From: Eubacteriales Family XIII. Incertae Sedis bacterium
Lineage (GTDB): Bacteria; Bacillota; Clostridia; Peptostreptococcales; Anaerovoracaceae
Direction of reading: 5' to 3'
Length of the DNA: 39,589 bases
NCBI GenBank assembly: GCA_031276515.1
Contig: JAISMX010000043.1
Span: 1 to 39,589, forward strand
Below the pieces are notes generated by a model, which worked only from the letters and a program-made list of their open reading frames with translations, did not search any database and had not been told where the DNA came from. Every line of letters begins with the position of its first letter. The first letter of the stretch is position 1. The translations under genes were made by a program, and so were the position numbers. Below are positions 27,366 through 36,508 of the stretch, piece by piece.

Positions 27366-28858
27366 GAAAGCACCGGCAAAAGCAAATATTCGAACTGCTG
27401 CAAACGATAGGAGAAGCCCAATCCGCGGGACTGTATGCCGATTGTCAGGAAGGGGCCTTGTCGGTGGGCGCTTTCATAGAAAGCGTCGAGGGCGAGAACA
27501 ATCCTCGCATCGCCGGCACGATCGCCTCGCTTGCGGAATATTGCGAACTGCTCTACGGCGCGCACAAGGGAGAAGTCGGCGAGAAGCGTCTGCGCAAGCA
27601 GCTCGTTCGCATCGAAAACGCCGTCAAGAGCGAACTCGCGCCGGACAGGATCGAGATCGCGTTTCTCAGCTACAACGCGAGCATGTCCGACAGCATCGAA
27701 AGCATATATATTGCCGCCAAGGAAGACCCTGTCTGCGATGCCTTTTTTGTCCCCATTCCATATTTTGAAATTAAACAGGACGGCTCGCAAGGAGTCATGC
27801 GTTACGAAGGAGCGGAATGCTACGGCAACGACATCATATGCACGGACTGGCGGGAATACGACATTGAGGCGCGGCGTCCCGACGCGATCTTCACCTTCAA
27901 CCCCTACGACGGAGGCAATCTCGTGACGAGAGTCCATCCGGATTTTTATTGCGAGCGTCTGCGGGACCTGACGGACATGCTCGTGTACGTTCCCTATTTC
28001 GTGACGCCCGACGATGTGCGGGAGCATTTTTGCACGCTCGCGGGCTGCGTGTTCGCGCACAGGGTGATCGTGCAATCCGAGAAAGTGCGCGACGCCTACG
28101 TTCGCGTGTTCAAGAAGGCGTACGGCAGCCGGTTCGGGCGGCCCGAGGACAAGTTCGTGGCGCTCGGCTCGCCGAAATTCGACAAGGCGATCAACACCAA
28201 GCGCGAGGATTGCGCCCTGCCGGACACTTGGCGCGAGTTGATCGGGGACAAAAAAACAATATTTTACAACACCTGTGTCTGGGCGATACTTGCGGGCGGC
28301 GAACGGTATTTGAAAAAGCTCCGTCAAGTGCTCGATGTATTCAAAAACCGAGACGACGTCGCACTATGGTGGCGGCCGCACCCGCTCAGCGAGGCAACTT
28401 ATGCGTCTATGCGCCCGCAGCTTTTGGCCGAGTACAAGCGCATCGTTGCGGATTATCGCCGCGCGGGCCGCGGGATATACGACGACACGGCCGATTTGCA
28501 CAGGGCGATCGCTTGGACGGACGCGTATTATGGGGACGGAAGCAGCGTGGCGGCGCTGTTCGGCGCGGCGGCGAAACCGGTGATGTTTTCATTTACGGAA
28601 ATGGAATCCTTAAATGGAGACAATTATCTTCTTTCCATGGACAAGGATATCTGGAAAGAGGATTGCCCCGCATTCTGCGACATAAATCCGCAATCTCTGA
28701 GCGCCTTCGTCCGCTGCGCGCTTTCGTGCGACGAATCGGAGAGCGCGGCCGAAATCTTGAAGCGGCAGATTGAAGCGTTCAAGATGTGCTGCGGCAATCC
28801 CGACGGCAAGTCCGGTGCCGCGATTTTCGAGCGCTGCAAGCGGGAGCTTTTGTCATGA
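27362..28858 (+). CDS. CDP-glycerol glycerophosphotransferase-like protein
   Basis: C-terminal LWWRPHPLSEATYASMRP and ATSDAYYGDGSSVAALFGAAAKPVMF-like block (AWTDAYYGDGSSVAALFGAAAKPV), typical of the family. Start codon overlaps the upstream stop. Confidence 0.7.
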   Translation: MRKHRQKQIFELLQTIGEAQSAGLYADCQEGALSVGAFIESVEGENNPRIAGTIASLAEYCELLYGAHKGEVGEKRLRKQLVRIENAVKSELAPDRIEIAFLSYNASMSDSIESIYIAAKEDPVCDAFFVPIPYFEIKQDGSQGVMRYEGAECYGNDIICTDWREYDIEARRPDAIFTFNPYDGGNLVTRVHPDFYCERLRDLTDMLVYVPYFVTPDDVREHFCTLAGCVFAHRVIVQSEKVRDAYVRVFKKAYGSRFGRPEDKFVALGSPKFDKAINTKREDCALPDTWRELIGDKKTIFYNTCVWAILAGGERYLKKLRQVLDVFKNRDDVALWWRPHPLSEATYASMRPQLLAEYKRIVADYRRAGRGIYDDTADLHRAIAWTDAYYGDGSSVAALFGAAAKPVMFSFTEMESLNGDNYLLSMDKDIWKEDCPAFCDINPQSLSAFVRCALSCDESESAAEILKRQIEAFKMCCGNPDGKSGAAIFERCKRELLS

Positions 28859-29571
28859 CGGTGGCGCTGATCTTCGCGGGCGGCACGGGGATACGCATGA
28901 ACGCCCGCGCGAAACCCAAGCAGTTTCTCGAACTGCACGGCAAACCGATCATCGTCTACACGCTTGAGCATTTCGAGGCGCATCCGGACATAGACGACAT
29001 TGTCGTCGTGTGCGTGGAGAGTTGGATTCAAAGCTTGAAGCACACCCTGCGGCAATACGCGTTCGAAAAAGTCACACAGGTCGTTCCGGGCGGCGCCGGC
29101 GCCGACAAATCGATATACAACGGTTTGAAGGCATTGGAGAACAAGTGCGCGTCCGACGACATCGTGCTGATCCACGATGGCGTTCGCCCCTTGATCAACG
29201 CAGAGTTGATTTCCGCGAACATCGCCAAGGTCAGGGAATGCGGCAACGCGATCACCGTGGAAGCCGTGACCGAGAGCGTGGTCATGCTGAACGGGAGCGG
29301 CAACATCGCGCAGGTGCCGCCGCGCGAGAAGATGTATGCGGCGAAAGCGCCGCAATCGTTCGGATACGGCGGCATTTGGGATTTATACCAAAGGGCGAAC
29401 CGCGATGGTCTCGGCACGGTGGACTCCGCGCACCTCTGCGATGTCTACGGCGTGAAGATGCACACGGTGATCAGCACGCCGAACAACATCAAGATCACCG
29501 CGCCGGCGGATTACTACATATTCCGCGCGTTGTTTGAGGCGGTGGAAAACGAACAGATACTCGGGATATGA
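28855..29571 (+). CDS. IspD/TarI-family cytidylyltransferase
   Basis: LIFAGGTGIRMNARAKPKQFLELHGKPIIVYTLEHFE, GGAGADKSIYNGL, VLIHDGVRPLI, APQSFGYG. Confidence 0.88.
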   Translation: MTVALIFAGGTGIRMNARAKPKQFLELHGKPIIVYTLEHFEAHPDIDDIVVVCVESWIQSLKHTLRQYAFEKVTQVVPGGAGADKSIYNGLKALENKCASDDIVLIHDGVRPLINAELISANIAKVRECGNAITVEAVTESVVMLNGSGNIAQVPPREKMYAAKAPQSFGYGGIWDLYQRANRDGLGTVDSAHLCDVYGVKMHTVISTPNNIKITAPADYYIFRALFEAVENEQILGI

Positions 29572-31094
29572 CGACGGCAACGGAAAACGCGAAATGCGAG
29601 CGGACAATCGAATACATCGTGGTGCAGGCGGGCGGCAAGGGCGCGAGGCTCGGACATCTGACGGCGAACAAACCCAAGGCGCTCGTTCCCGTGGGCAATC
29701 TGCCCATGCTGTTTCATCTGTTTCGCAAATACCCGGACAAGCGCTTTGTGATCATCGCCGACCACAAGAAGGAGGTGCTGCGCGAATATATGGAAGCGTT
29801 TGCCGGCGTGCGATACCTGATTGTGGACGCGAGCGGAACGGGAACCTGCGCGGGCTTGCGCCAAGCCTTGGAATTCCTGCCGGAAAGCGCGCCCTTCCTG
29901 CTGATCTGGTCGGACTTGATCCTGCCCGAGACCTTCCGGCTTCCGGCCGAGCCGAACGATTACGTCGGCATATCCGAGACTTTCCCCTGCCGCTGGAGCC
30001 ATCGAAACGGCGTTTTCGCGGAAGAATGTTCCGAGGAACACGGCGTGGCGGGGCTGTTCGCGTTCCGAGACAAGTCGAGCCTTGCGGACGTACCCGAGAG
30101 CGGCGAATTCGTGCGTTGGCTGCGGGATCGGGGCATGCGCTTTGCGGAAATCGGACTCGCCGGGACGCGGGAATTCGGTTTGCTTTCGGAATACGAAGCC
30201 CTTGGGAAGGAAAAATGCCGCCCCTTCAACAAGCTGACCGTCGCCGGCGACACGATCATAAAGGAACCCATCGACGAACAGGGCAAGAAACTCGCGCGTT
30301 TGGAGCGAAAATGGTACGAAGCGGCGACGGCCAAGGGCGTGCGCGACATTCCCAAGCTGTACGCGGCCGAGCCGCTGAAAATGGAGAACATCAAGGGTAA
30401 AAACGTGTACGAATACGCCGCTCCGGCGCCGGGCGAAAAGAGGGAAATCCTGCGGAAGTTGATCGAGGCGCTGCGGGAGCTTCATTCGTTGGAACGCGTA
30501 CCCGCCGACGCGTTCAGCTTGAAAGAGGCCTACTACGGCAAGACGATGGACAGGCTGCGCAAAGTGCGGGATTTGATTCCTTTTGCCGACAGGAAATCGA
30601 TCGTCGTGAACGGGCGCGAGTGCCGCAACGTCTACTTTTGCAAACGCGACTTGGAACGAAAGCTCGACGCGCTCCGCTGCGAGAATTTCGCCTTCATTCA
30701 CGGCGACTGCACCTTTTCCAACATAATGCTGCGGAACGACGCGGAACCCGTGTTCATCGACCCGAGGGGATATTTCGGACACACGGAGCTTTACGGCGAC
30801 CCGAGCTACGACTTTGCGAAGCTGTATTACTCCGTCGTCGGCAACTACGACAGGTTCAACCTGAAAGAATTCCGATTGACGATGGGTGAAAACGACGTCG
30901 ATTTGAAGATCGAATCCAACGGGTGGGAGGATTTGGAGCAAAATTTCTTCGCGTTTTCCGGTACCGATCCGCAGACAATCAAGCTGTTGCACGCCATCAT
31001 CTGGCTGTCGCTCACGACCTACGCTTGGCAGGATTGCGATTCGATCTGCGGCGCGTTTTACAACGGACTGTATTATTTGGAGGAGGTGCTTTGA
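29568..31094 (+). CDS. Fusion of sugar/choline-phosphate nucleotidyltransferase and APH/choline-kinase-like domain
   Basis: N-terminal VVQAGGKGARLGHLTANKPKALVPVGNLPM; C-terminal FIHGDCTFSNIMLRNDAEPVFIDPRGYFGHTELYGDPSYDFAKL (kinase catalytic and metal motifs). Confidence 0.85.
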   Translation: MTTATENAKCERTIEYIVVQAGGKGARLGHLTANKPKALVPVGNLPMLFHLFRKYPDKRFVIIADHKKEVLREYMEAFAGVRYLIVDASGTGTCAGLRQALEFLPESAPFLLIWSDLILPETFRLPAEPNDYVGISETFPCRWSHRNGVFAEECSEEHGVAGLFAFRDKSSLADVPESGEFVRWLRDRGMRFAEIGLAGTREFGLLSEYEALGKEKCRPFNKLTVAGDTIIKEPIDEQGKKLARLERKWYEAATAKGVRDIPKLYAAEPLKMENIKGKNVYEYAAPAPGEKREILRKLIEALRELHSLERVPADAFSLKEAYYGKTMDRLRKVRDLIPFADRKSIVVNGRECRNVYFCKRDLERKLDALRCENFAFIHGDCTFSNIMLRNDAEPVFIDPRGYFGHTELYGDPSYDFAKLYYSVVGNYDRFNLKEFRLTMGENDVDLKIESNGWEDLEQNFFAFSGTDPQTIKLLHAIIWLSLTTYAWQDCDSICGAFYNGLYYLEEVL

Positions 31095-31681
31095 TGGAAC
31101 ATTTTGAACGAATGCTGAAAATCGTAAGCGAGGCCGTGCGCTCCGTCCGCGAGGACGAATTCGACGCGCTCAAGCGCGACTGTCTCGACACGCTGAACGC
31201 GGGAGGCAAGCTCATCGCGTCGGGCCTCGGCAAAAATGTGCCGATCTGCGAGAAGTTCGTGGGCACGCTGAACTCCATCGGAATCCCCGCCGCGTTCATG
31301 CATACGAATTCGGCCGTTCACGGCGACCTCGGCATCGTGCGGAACGGCGATCTCGTGATCGTGCTGAGCAAAAGCGGCGAAACGGCGGAGTCCGTGCATC
31401 TTGCGAACCTTTTGAAACGGTGCGATTGCAGGCTGTGGCTGCTTTCGTTCAGCCGCGACAGCGCGCTGTACCGCGAGGTTCCGAATCGGCTGATCGTCGA
31501 GCTGGAACACGAGGGCGATGAATGGAATATATTGCCAAACAATTCGACCGTGCTGAACCTGATCATCCTGCAAGAATTGGCGATGCGGGTCGCCAAGGAA
31601 CTGTGCGTCGGCATCGACGCCCTGCGCAGAAACCACCCGGGCGGCGCCATAGGCGCGCGGCTCGGAGGCGGCGCGAAATGA
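31094..31681 (+). CDS. SIS-domain sugar-phosphate isomerase (KpsF/GutQ-like, no CBS domains)
   Basis: IASGLGKNVPICEKFVGTLNSIGIPAAFMHTNSAVHGDLGIVRNGDLVIVLSKSGETAE, NHPGGAIG. Confidence 0.87.
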   Translation: MEHFERMLKIVSEAVRSVREDEFDALKRDCLDTLNAGGKLIASGLGKNVPICEKFVGTLNSIGIPAAFMHTNSAVHGDLGIVRNGDLVIVLSKSGETAESVHLANLLKRCDCRLWLLSFSRDSALYREVPNRLIVELEHEGDEWNILPNNSTVLNLIILQELAMRVAKELCVGIDALRRNHPGGAIGARLGGGAK

Positions 31682-32052
31682 CGACGCTGACGCTTTCATC
31701 GCTCGCTCACACGTGGATACTCGATTTGGACGGAACCGTGGTCAAGCACAACGGGTACAAAACCGACGGCTGCGACACCTTGCTCGAGGGTGCGGCGGAA
31801 TTTCTGCGAAGCGTCCCTGACGGTGACATGATTGTTTTCCTCACGTCGCGGACGCTTGAACACAAAGAAGTGACGGAGAATTTCCTCGCGGCGCGCGGCA
31901 TACGCTATGATCACATCATATACGGCGCGCCGCTCGGCGAGCGGATACTCATAAACGACCGCAAAGCGTCGGGTTTGGACACCGCGCTTGCAATAAACTT
32001 GGAACGGGACGGGCTTGTCGCCATACGAATCGGAGTCGACGAGGGATTATGA
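31678..32052 (+). CDS. HAD-superfamily protein
   Basis: WILDLDGTVVKHNG (DxDGT motif I), VFLTSRTLEHKEVT (motif II), ILINDRKASG. Confidence 0.75.
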   Translation: MTTLTLSSLAHTWILDLDGTVVKHNGYKTDGCDTLLEGAAEFLRSVPDGDMIVFLTSRTLEHKEVTENFLAARGIRYDHIIYGAPLGERILINDRKASGLDTALAINLERDGLVAIRIGVDEGL

Positions 32053-32510
32053 TCGCGAAACGGCTTGGCGCCGCGCTGGCGGGGCGCTCGATGTGGATGA
32101 AACTGAAACGAAAATACGACGTCGACGACGGCGTCTATGTTCTGCTTATGCCGGAAGACGACCTTGAACTGAACGAACACGCGCTTCGGCACATAGACGA
32201 TCTGACGGCATACCGCAAGGCGCGCGGCGTCGTGATACTGACGGACAGAGCATGGGTGCTCGAAAACGCCGGCGCGTATTCCGATAAAATATTGGCGCTG
32301 GATGAAGTGACGGAACGGGAGATCGACAATTTATTGTCATTCTTTGAGTTGTACGCTTTTACGGAACGGCTTTTGGTGGTTTCGTTGACGAAACCGTTCG
32401 GCAACAAATTGCACAAAACGCTCGGCGCGCAGGGCGTGACGAAAGAAGATTTGGTGTGCCTGTGCATTTTCTTGATACGGGATTGGACGGAGACGGAACG
32501 CGGAGTTTGA
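32049..32510 (+). CDS. Hypothetical protein (153 aa)
   Basis: Intact ORF overlapping the HAD gene stop (ATGA-type) in the same operon; no family recognised. Confidence 0.7.
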   Translation: MIAKRLGAALAGRSMWMKLKRKYDVDDGVYVLLMPEDDLELNEHALRHIDDLTAYRKARGVVILTDRAWVLENAGAYSDKILALDEVTEREIDNLLSFFELYAFTERLLVVSLTKPFGNKLHKTLGAQGVTKEDLVCLCIFLIRDWTETERGV

Positions 32511-32512
32511 GG

Positions 32513-33823
32513 ATGGATAACCGATCGAGAGAGATTCTCCGAAGAAAATTGACGCGGCTTGCCCGCCGCGGACTCTTGCGCGACAAGAAGATCCTTCTCT
32601 TCGGGGCCTCATTTTTTTCGAGAGAAGTCAAAAATTGCCTGTCGGAACTGGGATTCGCCATCGACGGAGTCATAGACAACGACAGCCGAAAAATCGGGAT
32701 CGCGTGCATGGGTATGCGCGTGCAAAGGCCGGAAGACGCGCTTCTGCCCTATGACGACGGCTTTGTCGTTTTGATATTGTCCGGCGGTTTTTACCGTGAA
32801 ATGACGCGGCAGCTTCGGCTGATGGGGTATTCGGAAAACAGGCATGTTTTCGTCCTCAACTTCAAAATCGACGAATCCCCGCCCGTTATGGCCTACGCGG
32901 CTGCGAGAACAATCCGCGGCAATGCCGCGTACCGAAAGCTGATGCAAGGCATGCCCGAGAAAAGCGTCCTGTTCATCGCTCCGTACACGGGAACGGGGGA
33001 CATCTATCTAATTGGCCTGTTTTTCCGTGAGTATCTCAGGCGCAACGGGATTTCGGAATACGTTTTTGTCGTCGTCAGCGGCGCTTGCAAGAAGGTCGCG
33101 GAGATGTTCGGAATCTGGAACATCGTCGTGGTCAAGCCGGCCGTCGCCGACGACATGATCCATTGCCGCTGTTTCTTGCGCGAGGATTGGCCGGTTGTGG
33201 TCCTGAACGACGGTTGGCTGGGTGAGCCTTCGCAATGGCTTCGCGGATACAAAGGGCTGCACTTTGAGAAAGTGTTCCGCCGCTTCGTGTTCGGTTTTGA
33301 CGATTCCGTTCCGTTCGCCTTGCCGCCGAAGATGGATTGCCGCGAAGAAACGGACGCGCTCTTTTTGAAGCACGGACTGAAAAAAGGGGAAACGGTCGTT
33401 TTGTCGCCGTATTCCAACACATTGTTCGATTTGCCGGGCGATTTGTGGCGGCGCATAGTCGAGCATTGCAAGGGCTTGGGCTACGCGGTGTGCACAAATT
33501 GCGCCGGCGCGAGCGAAAAAGCGATAGCGGGTACCGAAGCGGTGTTTTTTCCGCTAAGTTTGGCAAAGGCGTTTTTGGACGCGGCGGGATATTTCATCGG
33601 CGTCCGGAGCGGCCTTTGCGACATCATCAGCGCGTCGTCCTGCAAAAAGATTGTTCTCTATGAAAAGGATGGCTTCTTTTACAAATGCTCTTCTTACGCG
33701 TACTTCGGCCTTGCGCGGATGGGTCTTTGCGGCGACGCGACGGAAATAGAGTACAGAGACGACATACGAGAAGGCGTTTTCAAAGAAATCAAAGATGCGC
33801 TTCGACCGAGAGAGGTGAACTGA
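32513..33823 (+). CDS. N-terminal Rossmann-like module + GT-9/heptosyltransferase-like GT-B domain
   Basis: DKKILLFGASFFSREVKNCLSELGFAIDGVIDND (module); TVVLSPYSNTLFDLPGDLWRRIVEHCKGLGYAVCTN and GYFIGVRSGLCDIISASSCKKIVLY (GT-9-like C-half). Paralogous to the 37674-38957 product. Confidence 0.65.
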   Translation: MDNRSREILRRKLTRLARRGLLRDKKILLFGASFFSREVKNCLSELGFAIDGVIDNDSRKIGIACMGMRVQRPEDALLPYDDGFVVLILSGGFYREMTRQLRLMGYSENRHVFVLNFKIDESPPVMAYAAARTIRGNAAYRKLMQGMPEKSVLFIAPYTGTGDIYLIGLFFREYLRRNGISEYVFVVVSGACKKVAEMFGIWNIVVVKPAVADDMIHCRCFLREDWPVVVLNDGWLGEPSQWLRGYKGLHFEKVFRRFVFGFDDSVPFALPPKMDCREETDALFLKHGLKKGETVVLSPYSNTLFDLPGDLWRRIVEHCKGLGYAVCTNCAGASEKAIAGTEAVFFPLSLAKAFLDAAGYFIGVRSGLCDIISASSCKKIVLYEKDGFFYKCSSYAYFGLARMGLCGDATEIEYRDDIREGVFKEIKDALRPREVN

Positions 33824-35041
33824 ATGTCACAATCGCAAATCGTTCCGAGACCGAAAATTCACGTATTCAACGAGCTTCCGCATATTTACGAAATCGACGA
33901 CATGATGGCGTTCTGCAAAAAGCATGAGCGCCTGTACATTTGCGGTGCGGAAGAAAATCAGGAATATCTTCTTAAATACTTTGATATTTGCGGAATCAAA
34001 GTTGACGGATACACGGTCACGAATCCTGCGGAGCAGACGCTCCGCCGGTATCGAAAAATCCCGATCGTCGCCGTTGACGATGTTATTCGGCAATCCGGCG
34101 CGGGAATCGTCCTCGCCGTGTCCGACAGGCATTATCGGCACTTTATACCGAAATTCCGCGAAGCCGGATTTTCCGATTACTTTGCGATGACGGAGTACAA
34201 CAAACGGGCGATCGCAAACCAATTGAAACCTCGCCCCATTGAGGAAATGACGTTTGAAATCAACATCGCCGACCATTGCAACATGTCTTGTCAGATGTGC
34301 GACCATTACTCGCAGCTCGCCGAAGCGCATTGTGTCGACCCGGGTATCTTTGAGCGAGACATAACGCGAATGGGCGAGATTTTCGATCACAAGATCGCGT
34401 GCATTACCCTTTTGGGCGGCGAGCCGACGCTGCATCCGCGAATAACGGAGCTTATCAAGATCGCGAGACGCGCGTTTCCGAGCGCCGAGTTGATCATTCT
34501 CACAAACGGACTGCTGCTGTTGGAACTGGAACACGCACCTGAAGGAAATATATGGAGCATATGCAAGGAATACGACGTACACATAACCGTAACGGTCTAT
34601 CCTCTGAAATTCGACTACGGCGCGCTGGAGCGCAAAGCCGGCGAATACGGCGTCCCACTCGCGATGTCTTCGAACATTCACGCGGAACAATTGACCAAGA
34701 TCGTCAAAATATCGGACAAGCACACATTTGATCCGGCGGGCAAAGTCGGCAGGGAATATTGCGTGTGCTGCTTGTATTTCAACAAGTTCAACGTCTTGAA
34801 AGACGGGCGCTACTACATGTGTCCCGTTGCGGCGCATATCGGGATTTTCAACAAAGCGTTCGGGCAAAATCTGACGCTTGCGGAAGCGGATTCGCTCGAC
34901 ATCGAGAAGGTGGACGACTGGAAGCGTTTCGCGGAGTTTTCGGCAAATTACGTGCCGTTCTGTCGCTACTGCGATCTGAAAAACTGGCGCCCGCATTCCC
35001 CGTGGAAGGCCAGCACGAAATCGATAGAGGAATATATTTGA
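33824..35041 (+). CDS. Radical SAM protein with N-terminal Rossmann-like module and SPASM-like C-terminal cysteines
   Basis: CNMSCQMC (CX3CX2C), LLGGEPTLHPRI, ILTNGLLLL; CVCC...MCP...CRYC at C-terminus; N-terminal YICGAEENQEYLLKYFDICGIKVDGYTVTN. Confidence 0.88.
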   Translation: MSQSQIVPRPKIHVFNELPHIYEIDDMMAFCKKHERLYICGAEENQEYLLKYFDICGIKVDGYTVTNPAEQTLRRYRKIPIVAVDDVIRQSGAGIVLAVSDRHYRHFIPKFREAGFSDYFAMTEYNKRAIANQLKPRPIEEMTFEINIADHCNMSCQMCDHYSQLAEAHCVDPGIFERDITRMGEIFDHKIACITLLGGEPTLHPRITELIKIARRAFPSAELIILTNGLLLLELEHAPEGNIWSICKEYDVHITVTVYPLKFDYGALERKAGEYGVPLAMSSNIHAEQLTKIVKISDKHTFDPAGKVGREYCVCCLYFNKFNVLKDGRYYMCPVAAHIGIFNKAFGQNLTLAEADSLDIEKVDDWKRFAEFSANYVPFCRYCDLKNWRPHSPWKASTKSIEEYI

Positions 35042-35118
35042 GACACTGTCCAAATAAGCGAGAAGACGGGGAAGGAAAATGGAATTTGGATTCAAGGCAT
35101 TGTACATGGATTACGTTG

Positions 35119-35202
35119 AAAAGATTCAGACCGGAGTACAAACTGTTTGTAAGGCATCATACGACGAAATTTTGGGACAGCGTTGTTTACGCCACGCTGT
35201 AA
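35119..35202 (+). pseudogene. C-terminal remnant of an FkbM-type methyltransferase
   Basis: Frame reads LKRFRPEYKLFVRHHTTKFWDSVVYATL*, closely resembling the C-terminus of FkbM-family proteins; no upstream FkbM domain in frame. Confidence 0.45.
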
Positions 35203-35311
35203 TGCGGATGAACGATTGGGCGTAGTACACTATTATTCGAGCACCCTGTTTGTTGAACCGATGATTGGAAAACACCGGTTCATGATTACATTTTGATTGG
35301 ATGCGAAACAA

Positions 35312-36484
35312 ATGCGAAGGCGATACATCAAACAACTGAACATGTCCCTTTCTCCGCTTGGTTTCGGCGTGATGCGCGTTGCGCAGAACGCGGACGGCAG
35401 CTTTCCGCCGGAGGTTTATTCTTTGTTGGCGGAGGCTTTGGAAAAAGGGATAAACTATTTTGACACCGCTTGGCCGTATTTGCGCGGACGCTCGGAAACG
35501 CTCGTCCGCGACGCGCTCGTTCGGAAGTACGGGCGAGACAGATTCCATATCGCGGACAAACTGCCCGTATGGGATTGCGGCGACCGCAAAGACATGGATC
35601 GCGTATTCGACGCGCAACTTGAACGACTAAGTGTCGAGTACGTGGATTTCTATCTGCTGCACGGGCTGCATCACCGGCGTTGGATCGACATTTACGACAA
35701 AGGCGCATTGGATTTTTTGGAAGAGAAGCGCCGCGAAGGCAGGATCCGCAAGGTCGGTTTCTCCATGCACGACACGGTCGAAACGCTGAAGATCATCGAG
35801 AGTGCGTACAATTGGGATTTTGCGCAGCTTCAGATCAATTACCACGACTGGATCGCGCAACGGGCGAAAGAAAGTTATGAATATCTGGCCGAACGCAATA
35901 TTCCTTGCATCGTTATGGAGCCGGTTGGCGGAGGAAGATTGAGCAAATTGCCTCCCGAAGCGGCCAAACTGCTGAACGGTCTTCGCCCGAACGAATCCGA
36001 GGCGTCGTGGGCGCTGCGATTCGTGGGCGCTTTACCGAATGTTGCGGTGACGCTGTCGGGGATGGCCACACGGGAACAGCTTGAAGACAATATAGCAACT
36101 TTCGGAACGATTCAACCGATGTCGAAGCGGGAATCGGACGCCTTGAAAGAGGTGACAAAGATCATTCAATCCAAAAATCCCATTCCATGCACGGCCTGTC
36201 GCTACTGTGTCGACGATTGTCCCAAAGGCGTTGATATTCCGCAGATATTCCAAAGATATAACGATTGCAAGCTGTTTGAGCGTTCTGACAGATTGGATGT
36301 GCAGTATTTTGTGTTTGTGCCCGACGGCAAGCGCGCCGATTCCTGTGTTTCTTGCGGAAAATGCGTGAAGAAATGCCCGCAGAACATCGACATACCGCAG
36401 AAATTGAAGATGATTCATGATGAGGCGGTCGGAACGGCGAAAGGGATGGAGGATTCGCGCTTGCGTGAAAGCGGTGGCGTTTGA
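35312..36484 (+). CDS. Aldo/keto reductase with C-terminal ferredoxin-type 2x[4Fe-4S] domain
   Basis: LGFGVMRVAQ, YFDTAWPYLRGRSE, VDFYLLHGL, then CTACRYCVDDCPKGVDIP and CVSCGKCVKKCPQNIDIP. Confidence 0.92.
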   Translation: MRRRYIKQLNMSLSPLGFGVMRVAQNADGSFPPEVYSLLAEALEKGINYFDTAWPYLRGRSETLVRDALVRKYGRDRFHIADKLPVWDCGDRKDMDRVFDAQLERLSVEYVDFYLLHGLHHRRWIDIYDKGALDFLEEKRREGRIRKVGFSMHDTVETLKIIESAYNWDFAQLQINYHDWIAQRAKESYEYLAERNIPCIVMEPVGGGRLSKLPPEAAKLLNGLRPNESEASWALRFVGALPNVAVTLSGMATREQLEDNIATFGTIQPMSKRESDALKEVTKIIQSKNPIPCTACRYCVDDCPKGVDIPQIFQRYNDCKLFERSDRLDVQYFVFVPDGKRADSCVSCGKCVKKCPQNIDIPQKLKMIHDEAVGTAKGMEDSRLRESGGV

Positions 36485-36508
36485 GCCGAAGCCCCGATGG
36501 GAGAGCCT

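Noticed and set aside
29514-30992. 492-aa minus-strand ORF
   Set aside because: Antisense to the nucleotidyltransferase-kinase fusion.
33827-35107. 426-aa minus-strand ORF
   Set aside because: Antisense to a radical SAM gene with intact CX3CX2C.
35253-35283. TGAACCG...CGGTTCA 7-bp inverted repeat upstream of the aldo-keto reductase
   Set aside because: Short arms with a long loop; not distinguishable from chance.
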